Assembly (NCBI RefSeq): GCF_041321155.1
Contig: NZ_JBGGWB010000001.1
Location: forward strand, 620,001-684,000
From: Sphingomonas sp. IW22
GTDB taxonomy: Bacteria > Pseudomonadota > Alphaproteobacteria > Sphingomonadales > Sphingomonadaceae
Direction of reading: 5' to 3'
DNA length: 64,000 nucleotides
Shown one piece after another: positions 55,629 through 64,000 of this stretch. Numbering within the stretch: position 1 is the first letter of the stretch; each line of letters starts with the position of its first letter. The notes beneath the pieces were generated by a model. It had not been told where the DNA came from, searched no databases, and saw only the letters and a program-made list of their open reading frames with translations. Made by a program: the position numbers and the translations under genes.

Positions 55629-56275
55629 AGGCGCTGCGTCGGCTGATCGCGGAACGACGCGCATTGGCGCTGATTGAGTTCGCGCTGGTTCTGCCCTTGC
55701 TGCTGCTACTTGGAATGACCGGCCTGGAGCTGACGAATTACATCATTACGCGTATGCGGGTCAGCCAGATCGCCTTACATGTGGCCGACAATGCCGCACG
55801 CATTGGTACAGGCTCGCTGCTTCAGGAAAAGACCATCAGCGAGGTGGATATCAACGACCTGCTGACGGGCGCGGGCTATCAGGCCGGTCGCATGGATCTG
55901 TACGATCACGGCCGGGTGATCGTGTCCAGCATCGAGAACGACCCGAACCACGCCGGCCGCTATCGCATCCGCTGGCAGCGTTGCCGCGGCGCGAAGCCGT
56001 ATGATTCGCCCTATGACAACGGCAAAACCAATCTCGCTGGTGTCGGCCCGGCAGGACGCCAGGTCATTGCCACGCCTGAAAACGCGACGATCTGGGTCGA
56101 GGTTGCCTATGATTACCAGCCGCTGATCGGCGTGGATTGGGCGCCCAATGTCGAGATGACCGAGAACGCGTCCATGATGGTGCGCGATCGACGGGCTTTA
56201 ACGCCGGCGTCCAACGTCGATGCCAATCGCGACGGCATATTGGAGGTGCAGGGCGTCACCCCTGCCACCTGCTGA
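55625..56275 (+). CDS. TadE-like pilus-assembly protein
   Basis: The protein has 216 residues, and its ATG overlaps the previous stop (ATGA, 55625-55628). It opens with ALALIEFALVLPLLLLLGMTGLE, the TadE-type hydrophobic segment with Glu near position 18. The C-terminus has DANRDGILEVQGVTPATC, again a Ca-loop-like run. It is the third gene of a coupled trio. No tadA/B/C, cpaA or flp genes are seen nearby. Confidence 0.85.
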   Translation: MKALRRLIAERRALALIEFALVLPLLLLLGMTGLELTNYIITRMRVSQIALHVADNAARIGTGSLLQEKTISEVDINDLLTGAGYQAGRMDLYDHGRVIVSSIENDPNHAGRYRIRWQRCRGAKPYDSPYDNGKTNLAGVGPAGRQVIATPENATIWVEVAYDYQPLIGVDWAPNVEMTENASMMVRDRRALTPASNVDANRDGILEVQGVTPATC

Positions 56276-56279
56276 GCCG

Positions 56280-57470
56280 TTACGCCGCCGGTTCGGGGAA
56301 GCTCAACACCGCGCGGGTGCCCGAATCCCCTGCGCGACGCCCCATGTCCATCTCACCGCCCAGCTGACGGGTCAGGCTGACGATCATGCGCGTGCCAAGG
56401 CTGTTTCGCGACTGGCTCTTCAGATCGAAATCGGCGGGCAAGCCCAGTCCTTCGTCCTCGACCACCATTTCGATCCGGCCGCTGCGGCGCGCGATGCTGA
56501 CCTCGATCCGGCCGCCCTTCCCTTCGGGATAAGCATATTTGATCGCGTTGGTGACCAGCTCGGTCAGGATCAGGCCCAGCGGGATGGCCGAATCGGCGCT
56601 CAGCTCGATCGGCTCGGCATCGCATGCGATCACGTGGCGGGGCGCCTGTTCGCCCAAGGCGCTGGCCAGGCCACACGCCAGATCGTCCAGCGCGACGATG
56701 CCGACCCGCGCACCGCGCCACAGCTGATCATGGGTCTGGGCAATGGCGGTGATGCGCGCCTGCGCGTCGCCCAGCAGCCGCGCGACGCGGGGATCGTCGT
56801 CCGACTGCATTTGAAGCGTCAGCATGGCCGACACCAGCGCCAGGCTGTTCTTCACCCGGTGGCTGGCCTCGCGCACCAGCAGTTCCTGATGCTCCACCGA
56901 TGCGGCCAGCCGCGCTTCGGCCTGTTGCCGCTCGATCGCGACGCCGATCAGGTTGGCGAAACCCTGCATGAAGGCAAGATCGTCGGCGTCGAACTGACCG
57001 TCATCCTCGCTGTCGACTTCAAGGACCCCGTAACGCTCGCCGTCCGCCTCGACCAGCACGTTGATCGCGCGGCGGATGCCGTGTTCGGCCATCAGGTCAG
57101 GGGTGCGGAACCGCTCTTCCTGTTCCAGATGGTTCGAGATGACCGGCTCGCCTTTGGAATAGGCAAAGCCCGCGGGCGATTCATTGTCGCCGCCCAGCGT
57201 CGCGTGTCCAACAACGCCGGAGCGCCAGCCGACGCCAGCCACCACGCGCATCCGCCGTTCCGCATCGGGCGCGGACAGGAACTTGCAGAAATGCACCGCC
57301 ATACCCCGCGCAGCCAATTCGGTCGCGCGTTGCAGCATCGCCGCGATATCGCGCGAGCGCAGCGCCTCCATGCCGAATTCGGCAAGGATGCGCTGTTGCT
57401 GCAGGCGATACCCGATCGGATCCCCGCCCGGCGGCGGGGTATCGGACGGCGCTTCTTCGACCACGGCCAC
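56280..57470 (-). CDS. GAF-HisKA_2 sensor histidine kinase
   Basis: The protein has 396 residues with no signal peptide or transmembrane helix, so it is cytoplasmic. A GAF domain spans about 25-185; the phosphorylation site His204 lies in REASHRVKNSLALVSAML, the HisKA_2 signature, followed by the N-box LILTELVTNAIKYAYPEG (about 295-312) and GLGLPADF. Such kinases belong to the group that often feeds the PhyR/NepR general stress response in alphaproteobacteria, but partners are not seen. It starts 8 bp after the ettA stop. Confidence 0.9.
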   Translation of the reverse strand: MAVVEEAPSDTPPPGGDPIGYRLQQQRILAEFGMEALRSRDIAAMLQRATELAARGMAVHFCKFLSAPDAERRMRVVAGVGWRSGVVGHATLGGDNESPAGFAYSKGEPVISNHLEQEERFRTPDLMAEHGIRRAINVLVEADGERYGVLEVDSEDDGQFDADDLAFMQGFANLIGVAIERQQAEARLAASVEHQELLVREASHRVKNSLALVSAMLTLQMQSDDDPRVARLLGDAQARITAIAQTHDQLWRGARVGIVALDDLACGLASALGEQAPRHVIACDAEPIELSADSAIPLGLILTELVTNAIKYAYPEGKGGRIEVSIARRSGRIEMVVEDEGLGLPADFDLKSQSRNSLGTRMIVSLTRQLGGEMDMGRRAGDSGTRAVLSFPEPAA

Positions 57471-57478
57471 CTTTGCGC

Positions 57479-59158
57479 TCAGCGCGTCAGCTTCTTGTAG
57501 GCAAGCGCCGTCGGCCGATCGGCGGCATCGCCCAGACGGCGCCGCTTGTCTTCCTCATACGCCTCGAAATTACCCTCGAACCATTCGACATGGCTGTTGC
57601 CCTCGAACGCCAGGATGTGCGTCGCCAGACGATCGAGGAAGAAGCGGTCGTGGCTGATGACCACGGCGCAACCGGCGAAGTTCTCGATCGCTTCCTCGAG
57701 CGCGCCCAGCGTTTCGACGTCAAGGTCGTTGGTCGGTTCGTCGAGCAGCAGCACGTTGCCGCCGCGCTTCAGCATCTTGGCGATGTTGACGCGGTTGCGC
57801 TCACCACCCGACAGCTTGCCGACATTCTTCTGCTGGTCCTGACCCTTGAAGTTGAAGGCGCCGACATAGGCGCGCGTCGACTGGTCGTGGCCGTTGACCT
57901 TCATGTAATCCAAGCCGTCCGAGATTTCCTCCCAGACGTTCTTGCTGTCGTCCAGATGGTCGCGGCTCTGGTCGACATAGCCCAGGCGCACGGTCGAACC
58001 GATGTCGATCTCACCCGAATCGGGCTGTTCCTGACCGGTCAGCAGCTTGAACAGCGTCGACTTGCCCGCGCCGTTCGGCCCGATCACGCCGACGATGCCA
58101 CCCGGCGGCAGCATGAAGGACAGGTTTTCAAAGAGCAGCTTGTCGCCATAGGACTTGGTGATGCCCTTGGCCTCGATCACCTTGCCGCCCAGGCGTTCTG
58201 GCACCTGAATGACGATCTGCGCCTTGCCCGGCGTACGGTTTTCCTGCGCCTGGACGAGGTCCTCGAACTTCTTGATACGCGCCTTGGACTTGGTCTGGCG
58301 GCCTTTCACGCCGGCGCGGATCCATTCCAGCTCGTCGTTGATCGCCTTCTGGCGGCCGGTTGCTTCGCGATCCTCCTGCTGGAGGCGCTTGGCCTTCTTT
58401 TCCAGATAGGTGGAGTAATTGCCCTCATACGGGAAATACTTCCCGCGATCGAGTTCGAGGATCCAGCCCACCACATTGTCGAGGAAGTAGCGGTCGTGGG
58501 TGATCATTAGCACCGCGCCCGAATATTCCTTCAGGTGGTTTTCCAGCCAGTTGACGCTTTCGGCATCGAGGTGGTTGGTCGGTTCGTCGAGCAGCAGGAT
58601 CGACGGCTTCTGGATCAGCAGGCGCGTCAGCGCGACGCGGCGGCGCTCACCGCCCGACAGGTTCTCGACCGACCAGTCCGACGGCGGGCAGCGCAGAGCC
58701 TCCATCGCGACTTCCAGCTGGTTGTCCAGCGTCCAGCCGTCGACCGCATCGATCTTTGCCTGAAGGTCGCCCATCTCCTCCATTAGAGCGTCGAAATCGG
58801 TGTCGTCCTGCGGATCGCCCATTTCGGCAGAGATGGCGTTGAAGCGGTCGACCATGTCGGCGACTTCGCGGGCGCCGTCCTTGACGTTTTCCAGCACCGT
58901 CTTGGCGGGATCGAGCTGCGGTTCCTGCGGCAGATAACCGACGGTGATGTTCTCGCCCGGCCACGCCTCGCCCGAAAAATCGGTGTCGATACCGGCCATG
59001 ATCTTCATCAGGGTCGACTTGCCGGCGCCGTTCGGGCCGACGATGCCAATCTTGGCACCCTGATAGAATTGCAGGTTGATGTTCGACAGCACCGGCTTTT
59101 GCGCGCCGGGAAAGGTCTTGGTCATGTCCTTCATGACGAAGGCGTATTGGGCGGCCAC
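57479..59158 (-). CDS. ettA: Energy-dependent translational throttle protein EttA (ABC-F)
   Basis: The protein has 559 residues from a GTG at 59158 (MAAQYAFVMKDMTKTFPG) with GGAG 8 nt upstream; a TTG at 59176 is less likely. It has two ABC domains: Walker A GPNGAGKST twice (about 39 and 355), LSGGERRRVALTRLL and LSGGERNRVNIAKML signatures, and Walker B LLLDEPTNHLD / LLLDEPTNDLD. The arm (about 95-140) and linker (KGRQTKSKARIKKFEDL) mark it as EttA, which gates the first elongation step at low ATP. The sensor kinase follows on the same strand. Confidence 0.95.
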   Translation of the reverse strand: MAAQYAFVMKDMTKTFPGAQKPVLSNINLQFYQGAKIGIVGPNGAGKSTLMKIMAGIDTDFSGEAWPGENITVGYLPQEPQLDPAKTVLENVKDGAREVADMVDRFNAISAEMGDPQDDTDFDALMEEMGDLQAKIDAVDGWTLDNQLEVAMEALRCPPSDWSVENLSGGERRRVALTRLLIQKPSILLLDEPTNHLDAESVNWLENHLKEYSGAVLMITHDRYFLDNVVGWILELDRGKYFPYEGNYSTYLEKKAKRLQQEDREATGRQKAINDELEWIRAGVKGRQTKSKARIKKFEDLVQAQENRTPGKAQIVIQVPERLGGKVIEAKGITKSYGDKLLFENLSFMLPPGGIVGVIGPNGAGKSTLFKLLTGQEQPDSGEIDIGSTVRLGYVDQSRDHLDDSKNVWEEISDGLDYMKVNGHDQSTRAYVGAFNFKGQDQQKNVGKLSGGERNRVNIAKMLKRGGNVLLLDEPTNDLDVETLGALEEAIENFAGCAVVISHDRFFLDRLATHILAFEGNSHVEWFEGNFEAYEEDKRRRLGDAADRPTALAYKKLTR

Positions 59159-59279
59159 TGAGCGGTCTCCGGACAAGGGATCGAGGGTGATGGAAAGTTG
59201 TCGCGCACATAGCGATGCACCCCCCGAATGGCAATCATCGGCCCTTTACGCCCCGGCTCCCGCCGTTACCAATAAGGAC

Positions 59280-60653
59280 ATGCAAAAGCCCTTTATCGCC
59301 GCGGCGCTGGCCGCATTCGCCCTGCCCGTCCCGCTTGCCGCACAGACCGGCACCGACACCCGCGTCGCCGAACTGCGCGACGCCGCGCTCGACGACGAAT
59401 ATGCATGGGCGATCACGGAGGCGATCACGACCGAACTCGGCCCGCGTCTGGCCGGCACGCCGGAAGAGGCACGGGCGCGCAAATGGGCGGTCGAGACGCT
59501 GACCAAAATGGACTTCAAGAATGTCCGCGACGAACCGTTCCCGCTTCGCACCTGGGTTCGCGGCGTCGAAAAGGGCGCGGTGGTGGGCGATCATTCGCAA
59601 CCGCTGGCGCTGACCGCACTGGGCAATTCGGGCGCAACCCCGGCCGACGGGATCGAGGGGGAAATCGTCTATTACCCCAGCATCGCCGATCTTGAGGCCG
59701 AAGCCGATGGCGCGCTGAAGGGCCGAATCGCGTTTGTCAGCCACGCCATGACACGCACGCAGGACGGCAGCCAATATGGCGCCTATGGCCTTGTGCGGCG
59801 GACCGGCCCGGCGCTGGCCGCGAAAAAGGGCGCGTCGGCCATCCTGATCCGTTCGGTCGGCACCGATTCGCACCGCATGCCCCATGCGGGCGGCACCAAC
59901 TTCCCCGAAGGAACCGACCCCATCCCCGCCGCCGCACTGGCCATTCCCGATGCGGAGCAGCTGGAACGGCTGGTCGAGCGCGGCCAGCCGGTTCGCGTCC
60001 GCCTGACGCTGACGCCGCGCGTGCTGGGCACCCGCAATTCGGGCAATGTCATCGCCGAAGTGCCTGGCAGCGATCCGTCGGCGGGTATCGTCGTCGTCGC
60101 CTGTCACCTCGACAGCTGGGATCTGGGCACCGGTGCGATCGACGACGCTTCGGGCTGCGGCATCGTCGCGGCGGCGGCGAAGCACATGATGGACGCCGGT
60201 CAGCCGCGCCGCACCATCCGCGTGCTTTGGGCCGGGTCGGAGGAAGTTGGCGTATTCGGCGGCCGCGCCTATTTCGAGGCGCATAAGGGCGACAACCATG
60301 TGCTGGCCGCCGAATCGGATTTCGGCGCCGACCGCATCTGGCGCCTCGACACGCGGTTCGCGCCGCAGAATCAGCCGCTGGCAGACCGTCTCGCCGCCGC
60401 GCTCTCGCCGCTGGGAATCGCCGCCAGCCGTCAGCCGGCAAGCGGCGGGGCCGATGTGTCGGCACTGATCGCGAACGGCGTGGCGGGTATCGACCTGCAA
60501 CAGGACGGTACGCGCTACTTCGACCTGCACCACACGCCCGACGATACGCTGGACAAGGTGGATCCCGCACAATTGCGGCAGAATGTGGCCGCGTGGACCG
60601 CGATGCTTGCCGTGGTGGCGAACGCGCCGGAAGCCATTTCTGCGACGAAATGA
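59280..60653 (+). CDS. Exported M28 family metallopeptidase
   Basis: The protein has 457 residues with a signal peptide ending PLAAQ (residue 19). AAGGA lies 5 nt upstream of the ATG at 59280. It has a PA domain (about 110-240) and a Zn peptidase domain with CHLDSWDLGTGAIDDASG (His/Asp ligands), LWAGSEEVGVFGGRAY (catalytic Glu and ligand Glu), AAESDFGADR and DLHHTPDDTLDKVDP (final His). It is similar to human carboxypeptidase Q. It probably cleaves dipeptides in the periplasm. It is divergent from ettA. Confidence 0.9.
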   Translation: MQKPFIAAALAAFALPVPLAAQTGTDTRVAELRDAALDDEYAWAITEAITTELGPRLAGTPEEARARKWAVETLTKMDFKNVRDEPFPLRTWVRGVEKGAVVGDHSQPLALTALGNSGATPADGIEGEIVYYPSIADLEAEADGALKGRIAFVSHAMTRTQDGSQYGAYGLVRRTGPALAAKKGASAILIRSVGTDSHRMPHAGGTNFPEGTDPIPAAALAIPDAEQLERLVERGQPVRVRLTLTPRVLGTRNSGNVIAEVPGSDPSAGIVVVACHLDSWDLGTGAIDDASGCGIVAAAAKHMMDAGQPRRTIRVLWAGSEEVGVFGGRAYFEAHKGDNHVLAAESDFGADRIWRLDTRFAPQNQPLADRLAAALSPLGIAASRQPASGGADVSALIANGVAGIDLQQDGTRYFDLHHTPDDTLDKVDPAQLRQNVAAWTAMLAVVANAPEAISATK

Positions 60654-60774
60654 GTTCCCTTTCCCATGCGATGAGTGGAATTAAGCGTTGACGCGTTCGG
60701 AACGCGCGCTAATGCGGCAGCTTCGTGACGGCATTCGGGCCGGGCACGAAACGGATTTGCTTGGGAGCAAACGC

Positions 60775-61032
60775 ATGAAGAAGATCGTTCTTGTCGCTGC
60801 TGCCGCCGGCCTGATGTCTCTGGCCGCGTGCAACCAGGGCACCCCGGCGGAGAACGCTGGCGACGCCATGGCAGCCAACCTCGAAGCCGAAGCCGACAAC
60901 ATGGAAGCCATGGCTGACATGACCGGCAACGAAGCCGAAGCGATGGCGCTCGAAAACGCTGCCGACAACCTCGAAGAGGCTGCCGACAACGCCGACGACA
61001 TGGGTGAAGCGACCGTCACCAACGCGATGTAA
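60775..61032 (+). CDS. Small Ala-rich lipoprotein
   Basis: The protein has 85 residues from MKKIVLVAAAAGLMSLAAC at 60775 with GGGAG upstream; the lipobox LAAC gives Cys19. The mature part is Ala/Glu/Asp/Asn-rich with repeating DNMEAMADM and AADNLEEAADNADD units, probably helical. A UUCG-capped hairpin and a strong terminator follow. The function is unknown. Confidence 0.7.
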   Translation: MKKIVLVAAAAGLMSLAACNQGTPAENAGDAMAANLEAEADNMEAMADMTGNEAEAMALENAADNLEEAADNADDMGEATVTNAM

Positions 61033-61040
61033 TTCGCGCG

Positions 61041-61056
61041 CGGCGCTTCGGCGCCG
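61041..61056 (+). other. UUCG tetraloop hairpin
   Basis: CGGCGC-TTCG-GCGCCG is a 6-bp stem capped by the very stable UUCG tetraloop, 9 nt past the lipoprotein stop and ahead of the main terminator. It may protect the 3' end. Confidence 0.6.
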
Positions 61057-61075
61057 TGGTGAAGCTTCAGAAAAA

Positions 61076-61106
61076 GGGGCGCCCCGCAACGGGCGTCCCT
61101 TTTTTT
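61076..61106 (+). terminator. Intrinsic terminator of the small lipoprotein gene
   Basis: GGGGCGCCC (61076-61084) and GGGCGTCCC (61091-61099) pair (one GU) around CGCAAC, followed by seven T residues and preceded by AAAAA. Confidence 0.88.
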
Positions 61107-61221
61107 CGTGTGCGCAATTTCCGGCCCTATGCGCCCCGATATCTAAGTCCAGGCACGCTGCGCCCAGACGCAAGCGTTTACCAACGAACCGGGCGCCGCC
61201 CGACGCCAATAGCGGCCAAAC

Positions 61222-61256
61222 AAAAACCGGGCCGGAGCGTATAGCCCCGACCCGGT
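61222..61256 (-). terminator. Intrinsic terminator of ndk
   Basis: On the minus strand ACCGGGTCGG and CCGGCCCGGT pair with a mismatch around GGCTATACGCT and are followed by TTTTT (AAAAA at 61222-61226 on the plus strand). It lies 28 bp past the ndk stop. The gap 61107-61221 between the two terminators shows nothing else. Confidence 0.75.
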
Positions 61257-61284
61257 CCCTGCTGTCAGTAATCTGACGCGTCGA

Positions 61285-61707
61285 TCAGCCGACGATTTCT
61301 TCGGGCTTGAAGAAGAAGTCGATCTCGATCTTGGCATTCTCTTCCGAATCGGAACCGTGGACGCTGTTCGCCTCGATCGATTCGGCCAGTTCCTTGCGGA
61401 TCGTGCCGGCGTCGGCATTGGCGGGGTTGGTGGCGCCCATGATGTCGCGGTTGCGCGTCACGGCGTCCTCGCCCTCCAGAACCTGGACGACGACCGGGCC
61501 GGAAATCATGAATTCGACCAGATCGTTGAAGAAGGGACGCTCACGATGCACGCCGTAAAAGCCTTCGGCCTGTTCGCGGGTCATCTGGATGCGCTTGGAC
61601 GCGACGATGCGCAGGCCGGCTTCCTCCAGCATCTTGGTGACCGCGCCGGTCAGGTTGCGGCGGGTGGCATCGGGCTTGATGATCGAAAAAGTGCGCGTGA
61701 CGGCCAT
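61285..61707 (-). CDS. ndk: Nucleoside diphosphate kinase
   Basis: The protein has 140 residues, the normal length. It equilibrates NTP and dNTP pools through a phospho-His intermediate, His117 in [29 protein letters not shown] and [18 protein letters not shown] are family landmarks. It is a single gene with its own terminator, 83 bp downstream of holC. Confidence 0.98.
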   Translation of the reverse strand: MAVTRTFSIIKPDATRRNLTGAVTKMLEEAGLRIVASKRIQMTREQAEGFYGVHRERPFFNDLVEFMISGPVVVQVLEGEDAVTRNRDIMGATNPANADAGTIRKELAESIEANSVHGSDSEENAKIEIDFFFKPEEIVG

Positions 61708-61790
61708 GCGGAAAATCCTTGGTTATGGTTTATAAGGGATCGGATGGCGCGCGCCTTAATCGGCACCGCGCGCGCGTGCAAGGCGGGCCG

Positions 61791-62231
61791 TCAGGCGGCC
61801 TGTTCCCAGCCGCGCGGCGTCTGTTTCCAGTATCGCCGCTCCAGGCCGTCGCGATTCGCCAGCGCGCGCCACGCATCACGCGCAGCCGCGACGCTTTCGT
61901 CATCGAAAAAGTGAAAGGCGCGGTCGAATCGCAGCGCCTCTTCGCGCCAGCGCCCGTCGACAATGGCGACCATGCGCGCGGCATTGGCCGCCGCGTTCGC
62001 ATCGTCCGCGATCAGCACCGGCTGGCGCGCATCGTCGCCGTCCCCAGCCTGAGCATGCGGCAGGAAGCTGTCGGGCGAATAGGTCCATAGCAGCCGGTCG
62101 ATCGCCGCGCGCTGATCGGCATCGCCGCTGATCACCAACAGCCGCGCGCCGCCCGCCAGCACCTTTTCGGCGACCTGCGGCAGCGCGCGGTCAAGCGGGC
62201 GCAGCGTCAGGTGGTAGAAATCGACCTGCAC
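61791..62231 (-). CDS. holC: DNA polymerase III chi subunit
   Basis: The protein has 146 residues from a GTG start at 62231 (MQVDFYHLTLRPLDRALPQVAEKVL), with GGGGG just upstream. Chi links the clamp loader to SSB. The opening, followed by VISGDADQRAAIDRLLWTY and the PVLIADD block, matches HolC. It begins 19 bp after pepA on the same strand; pepA-holC is a frequent pair. Confidence 0.9.
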   Translation of the reverse strand: MQVDFYHLTLRPLDRALPQVAEKVLAGGARLLVISGDADQRAAIDRLLWTYSPDSFLPHAQAGDGDDARQPVLIADDANAAANAARMVAIVDGRWREEALRFDRAFHFFDDESVAAARDAWRALANRDGLERRYWKQTPRGWEQAA

Positions 62232-62250
62232 TGCCCCCGCCCCCGTTCGT

Positions 62251-63708
62251 TCAGCCTTCGGCCGTGTCGCGGACCAGACGGTCCAGCACGCGCACGCCGA
62301 ATCCCGTCGCGCCCTTGTCATGGGTGCTGCCCGGCTTGTCGGCCCAGACCATGCCAGCAATATCCAGATGCGCCCAGCGCACGCCGTCATTGATATAGCG
62401 CTTCAGGAACTGTGCCGCCGTAATCGAACCCGCGCCGCGCGGACCGACATTCTTCATGTCGGCAATCGGGCTGTCGATCAGCTTGTCATAAGCGGGCGAC
62501 AGCGGGAAGCGCCACAGCGCGTCGCCGCTCACGCGGCTGGCGGCCAGCAATTCGTCAGCCAGCGAATCGTCATTGGCGAACAGGCCGCCATGCTCGTTGC
62601 CTAGGCTGATGATCATCGCGCCGGTCAGCGTCGCCAGATCGACGATCGTCTTGGGCCGGTGCGTCTGCTGGACCCAGGTCAGCACGTCGCACAGCACCAG
62701 CCGACCTTCGGCATCGGTGTTGATGACTTCGATGGTCTGGCCGGACATCGACGTCACCACGTCGCCGGGGCGCTGGGCATTGCCGTCGGGCATGTTTTCG
62801 ACCAGCCCGACCACACCGATCACGTTCGCGCGCGCCTTGCGAAGCGCCAGCGCCTTCATCGCGCCGGCGACGGCACCCGCGCCGCCCATGTCCCACTTCA
62901 TATCCTCCATGCCCGCGCCGGGCTTGAGGCTGATGCCGCCGGTGTCAAAGGTCACGCCCTTGCCCACGAACGCGATGTCGGGGTCGCCGTCCTCGCCCGT
63001 GCCGTTCCAGTGCATGGCCAGCACCCGCGCGTCGCGCACCGAACCCTGGCTGACGCCCAGCAACGCCCCCATGCCCAGCTCGCGCATCTGCGCTTCGTCC
63101 AGGATCGTCAGTTCGACGCCCAGTTCCTCAAGATGGCGGCAACGCTCAACGAAGCTTTCGGGATAGAGAATGTTGGGCGGCTCGGACACCAGCGTCCGCG
63201 TCAGTTCCAGCCCCTGCGTCAACGCGTCCACGTCGCGCCATGCGGCGTCGGTGTCCTGCGGCGCGCCGGCAATCTCGATCCGATCAAGCGTCGGCTTCTG
63301 CTTGTCGGTCAGGGTCGTGCGATAAATGTCGAAGCGCCAGCCGCGCTGCGCCGCCGCACCCGCCAGCCGCGCCGCCGCGCGCGGGGTCGCGCCCGCATCC
63401 GACAGGTCCACCGACAACGCGTCGATACCGGCCATCTGGAACCGGGCCACCAGCGCGCCGCCGGCCTTTTCCATGTCCGCCTCGTCCGCCTTGCCGACGC
63501 CCAGCAGGATCAGGCGGCCAATATTCTGTTCGCGCTGGACAAAGATCTCGACCATCGAGCCTGCCTCACCATCGAAACGCGCGGCGCCTGCCGCACCCTC
63601 TGCCAGCGCGCGCTCTGAGTCCGCCAGCTTCGGGGTGGCACCTGAAGGCACCGCAATGACGCGCGCGGCCAGATCGGGCGACGGGGTGGCGACAAACTCG
63701 ATTTTCAT
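62251..63708 (-). CDS. pepA: Leucyl aminopeptidase (M17)
   Basis: The protein has 485 residues from MKIEFVATPSPDLAARV at 63708. It is a hexameric two-metal aminopeptidase. The catalytic domain has VGKGVTFDTGGISLKPGAGM, MKWDMGGAGAVAGAMKA and the signature NTDAEGRLVLCD; the N-terminal regulatory domain covers residues 1-165. It is upstream of holC and divergent from the gene at 63902. Confidence 0.96.
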   Translation of the reverse strand: MKIEFVATPSPDLAARVIAVPSGATPKLADSERALAEGAAGAARFDGEAGSMVEIFVQREQNIGRLILLGVGKADEADMEKAGGALVARFQMAGIDALSVDLSDAGATPRAAARLAGAAAQRGWRFDIYRTTLTDKQKPTLDRIEIAGAPQDTDAAWRDVDALTQGLELTRTLVSEPPNILYPESFVERCRHLEELGVELTILDEAQMRELGMGALLGVSQGSVRDARVLAMHWNGTGEDGDPDIAFVGKGVTFDTGGISLKPGAGMEDMKWDMGGAGAVAGAMKALALRKARANVIGVVGLVENMPDGNAQRPGDVVTSMSGQTIEVINTDAEGRLVLCDVLTWVQQTHRPKTIVDLATLTGAMIISLGNEHGGLFANDDSLADELLAASRVSGDALWRFPLSPAYDKLIDSPIADMKNVGPRGAGSITAAQFLKRYINDGVRWAHLDIAGMVWADKPGSTHDKGATGFGVRVLDRLVRDTAEG

Positions 63709-63901
63709 GCGGAGGCGAACCTTTCCATCGTTGTCGTTGCGTTCGTGCAACCATCGGCGACACGATTCATTGTGCCCATCTAGGGATCAATGGCGCCCGG
63801 CAAAACCCGCGTCGATTGCGCGATGCCTTGTGCGATGCGATAGGGGCGGGTCTGCGCCGCGACACGACATGCCGGCGCCAAAGGGGACGAGATCGATTCG
63901 C

Positions 63902-64000
63902 ATGCGCCTGGCATTGTTGCGTACCGCCGCGCTGCCGCTGACGCTCGCCGCATGGGCGCCCGCGTTCGGACAGGAGCTTCAGGACCGGCCCATCGCGCCG
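63902..64000 (+). CDS. N-terminus of an exported protein, possibly LptD (runs off window end)
   Basis: There are 33 in-frame codons from the ATG at 63902 to the window edge. They encode a typical signal peptide (MRLALLRTAALPLTLAAW, then APAFGQ) and a few mature residues. GGGGACGAG lies about 10 nt upstream of the start. In alphaproteobacteria pepA is often divergent from an lpt gene, so LptD, the LPS translocon in the outer membrane, is a reasonable guess, but the visible part carries no diagnostic motif. Confidence 0.45.
   Translation, partial: MRLALLRTAALPLTLAAWAPAFGQELQDRPIAP

Noticed and set aside
59235..60572. 445-codon minus-strand frame within the M28 peptidase gene
   Set aside because: The plus-strand frame carries signal peptide and zinc ligands; the opposite frame is a shadow.

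Overview
The window is high-GC chromosomal DNA from an alphaproteobacterium, most likely a sphingomonad (Sphingomonas or a close relative). The evidence is the pairing of glnB-glnA, the grpE-hrcA / rph-rdgB-hemW neighbourhood, the tamA-tamB pair, pepA-holC, a Tad-pilus-type TadE/TadG trio, a perfect CtrA box (TTAA-N7-TTAA), and many small Ala/Pro-rich exported proteins. No rRNA, tRNA, insertion sequence, integrase or CRISPR array was seen. Nearly everything is core chromosome with very short intergenic gaps and many 4-nt start/stop overlaps.

Layout. 1-0.6 kb: the 5' end of a protein with a degenerate GGDEF domain, a CtrA box, and a 17-codon ORF with its own Shine-Dalgarno and terminator. 0.6-4.9 kb: CinA-like protein, map, PII (glnB, with a candidate sigma-54 promoter), glutamine synthetase (glnA). 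5-8 kb: M20 peptidase, flavodoxin-like protein, quinone reductase. 8-15.6 kb: tamB, tamA and a GPH-type transporter on the minus strand. 15.7-20.3 kb: acyl-CoA dehydrogenase, VOC protein, SDR, and a membrane glycosyltransferase whose 3' end runs antisense into the SDR gene. 20.3-25.4 kb: recN, bamD, a class I mannose-6-phosphate isomerase with a TTG start, a glycine-zipper protein, and a frameshifted SOUL-family gene. 25.4-29.5 kb: a GH108 endolysin plus 3TM holin (gene-transfer-agent type lysis cassette), then hslV and hslU separated by a D-amino-acid-oxidase-like flavoprotein whose motifs are in circularly permuted order. 29.5-34.7 kb: tandem paralogous lipoproteins, gloB-gloA, alpha/beta hydrolase, an Mpl-type Mur ligase, and divergent ldcA. 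34.7-41 kb: thrS, infC, small membrane proteins, glnD. 41-49 kb: grpE-hrcA, rph-rdgB-hemW, and a coupled metZ-apaG-lysR-GNAT chain. 49-57.5 kb: PMT-family glycosyltransferase, trmFO, EF-hand protein, squalene/phytoene-synthase-like protein, TadG/TadE/TadE, HisKA_2 sensor kinase. 57.5-64 kb: ettA, M28 peptidase, small lipoprotein, ndk, holC-pepA, and the first 33 codons of a divergent exported protein (possibly lptD).

Functional themes. Nitrogen control is present as PII, its target GS and the PII uridylyltransferase GlnD. Envelope biogenesis is represented by TamA/B, BamD, Mur ligase, LD-carboxypeptidase and perhaps LptD. Protein quality control is represented by HslVU, GrpE and HrcA. The most unusual items are the permuted flavoprotein inserted in hslVU, the CtrA-linked micro-ORF, a candidate RpoH promoter that would give a leaderless hslV mRNA, an apparent ATA start on infC, and the broken SOUL gene. 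All functional statements are inferred by reading sequence; no database search was possible.
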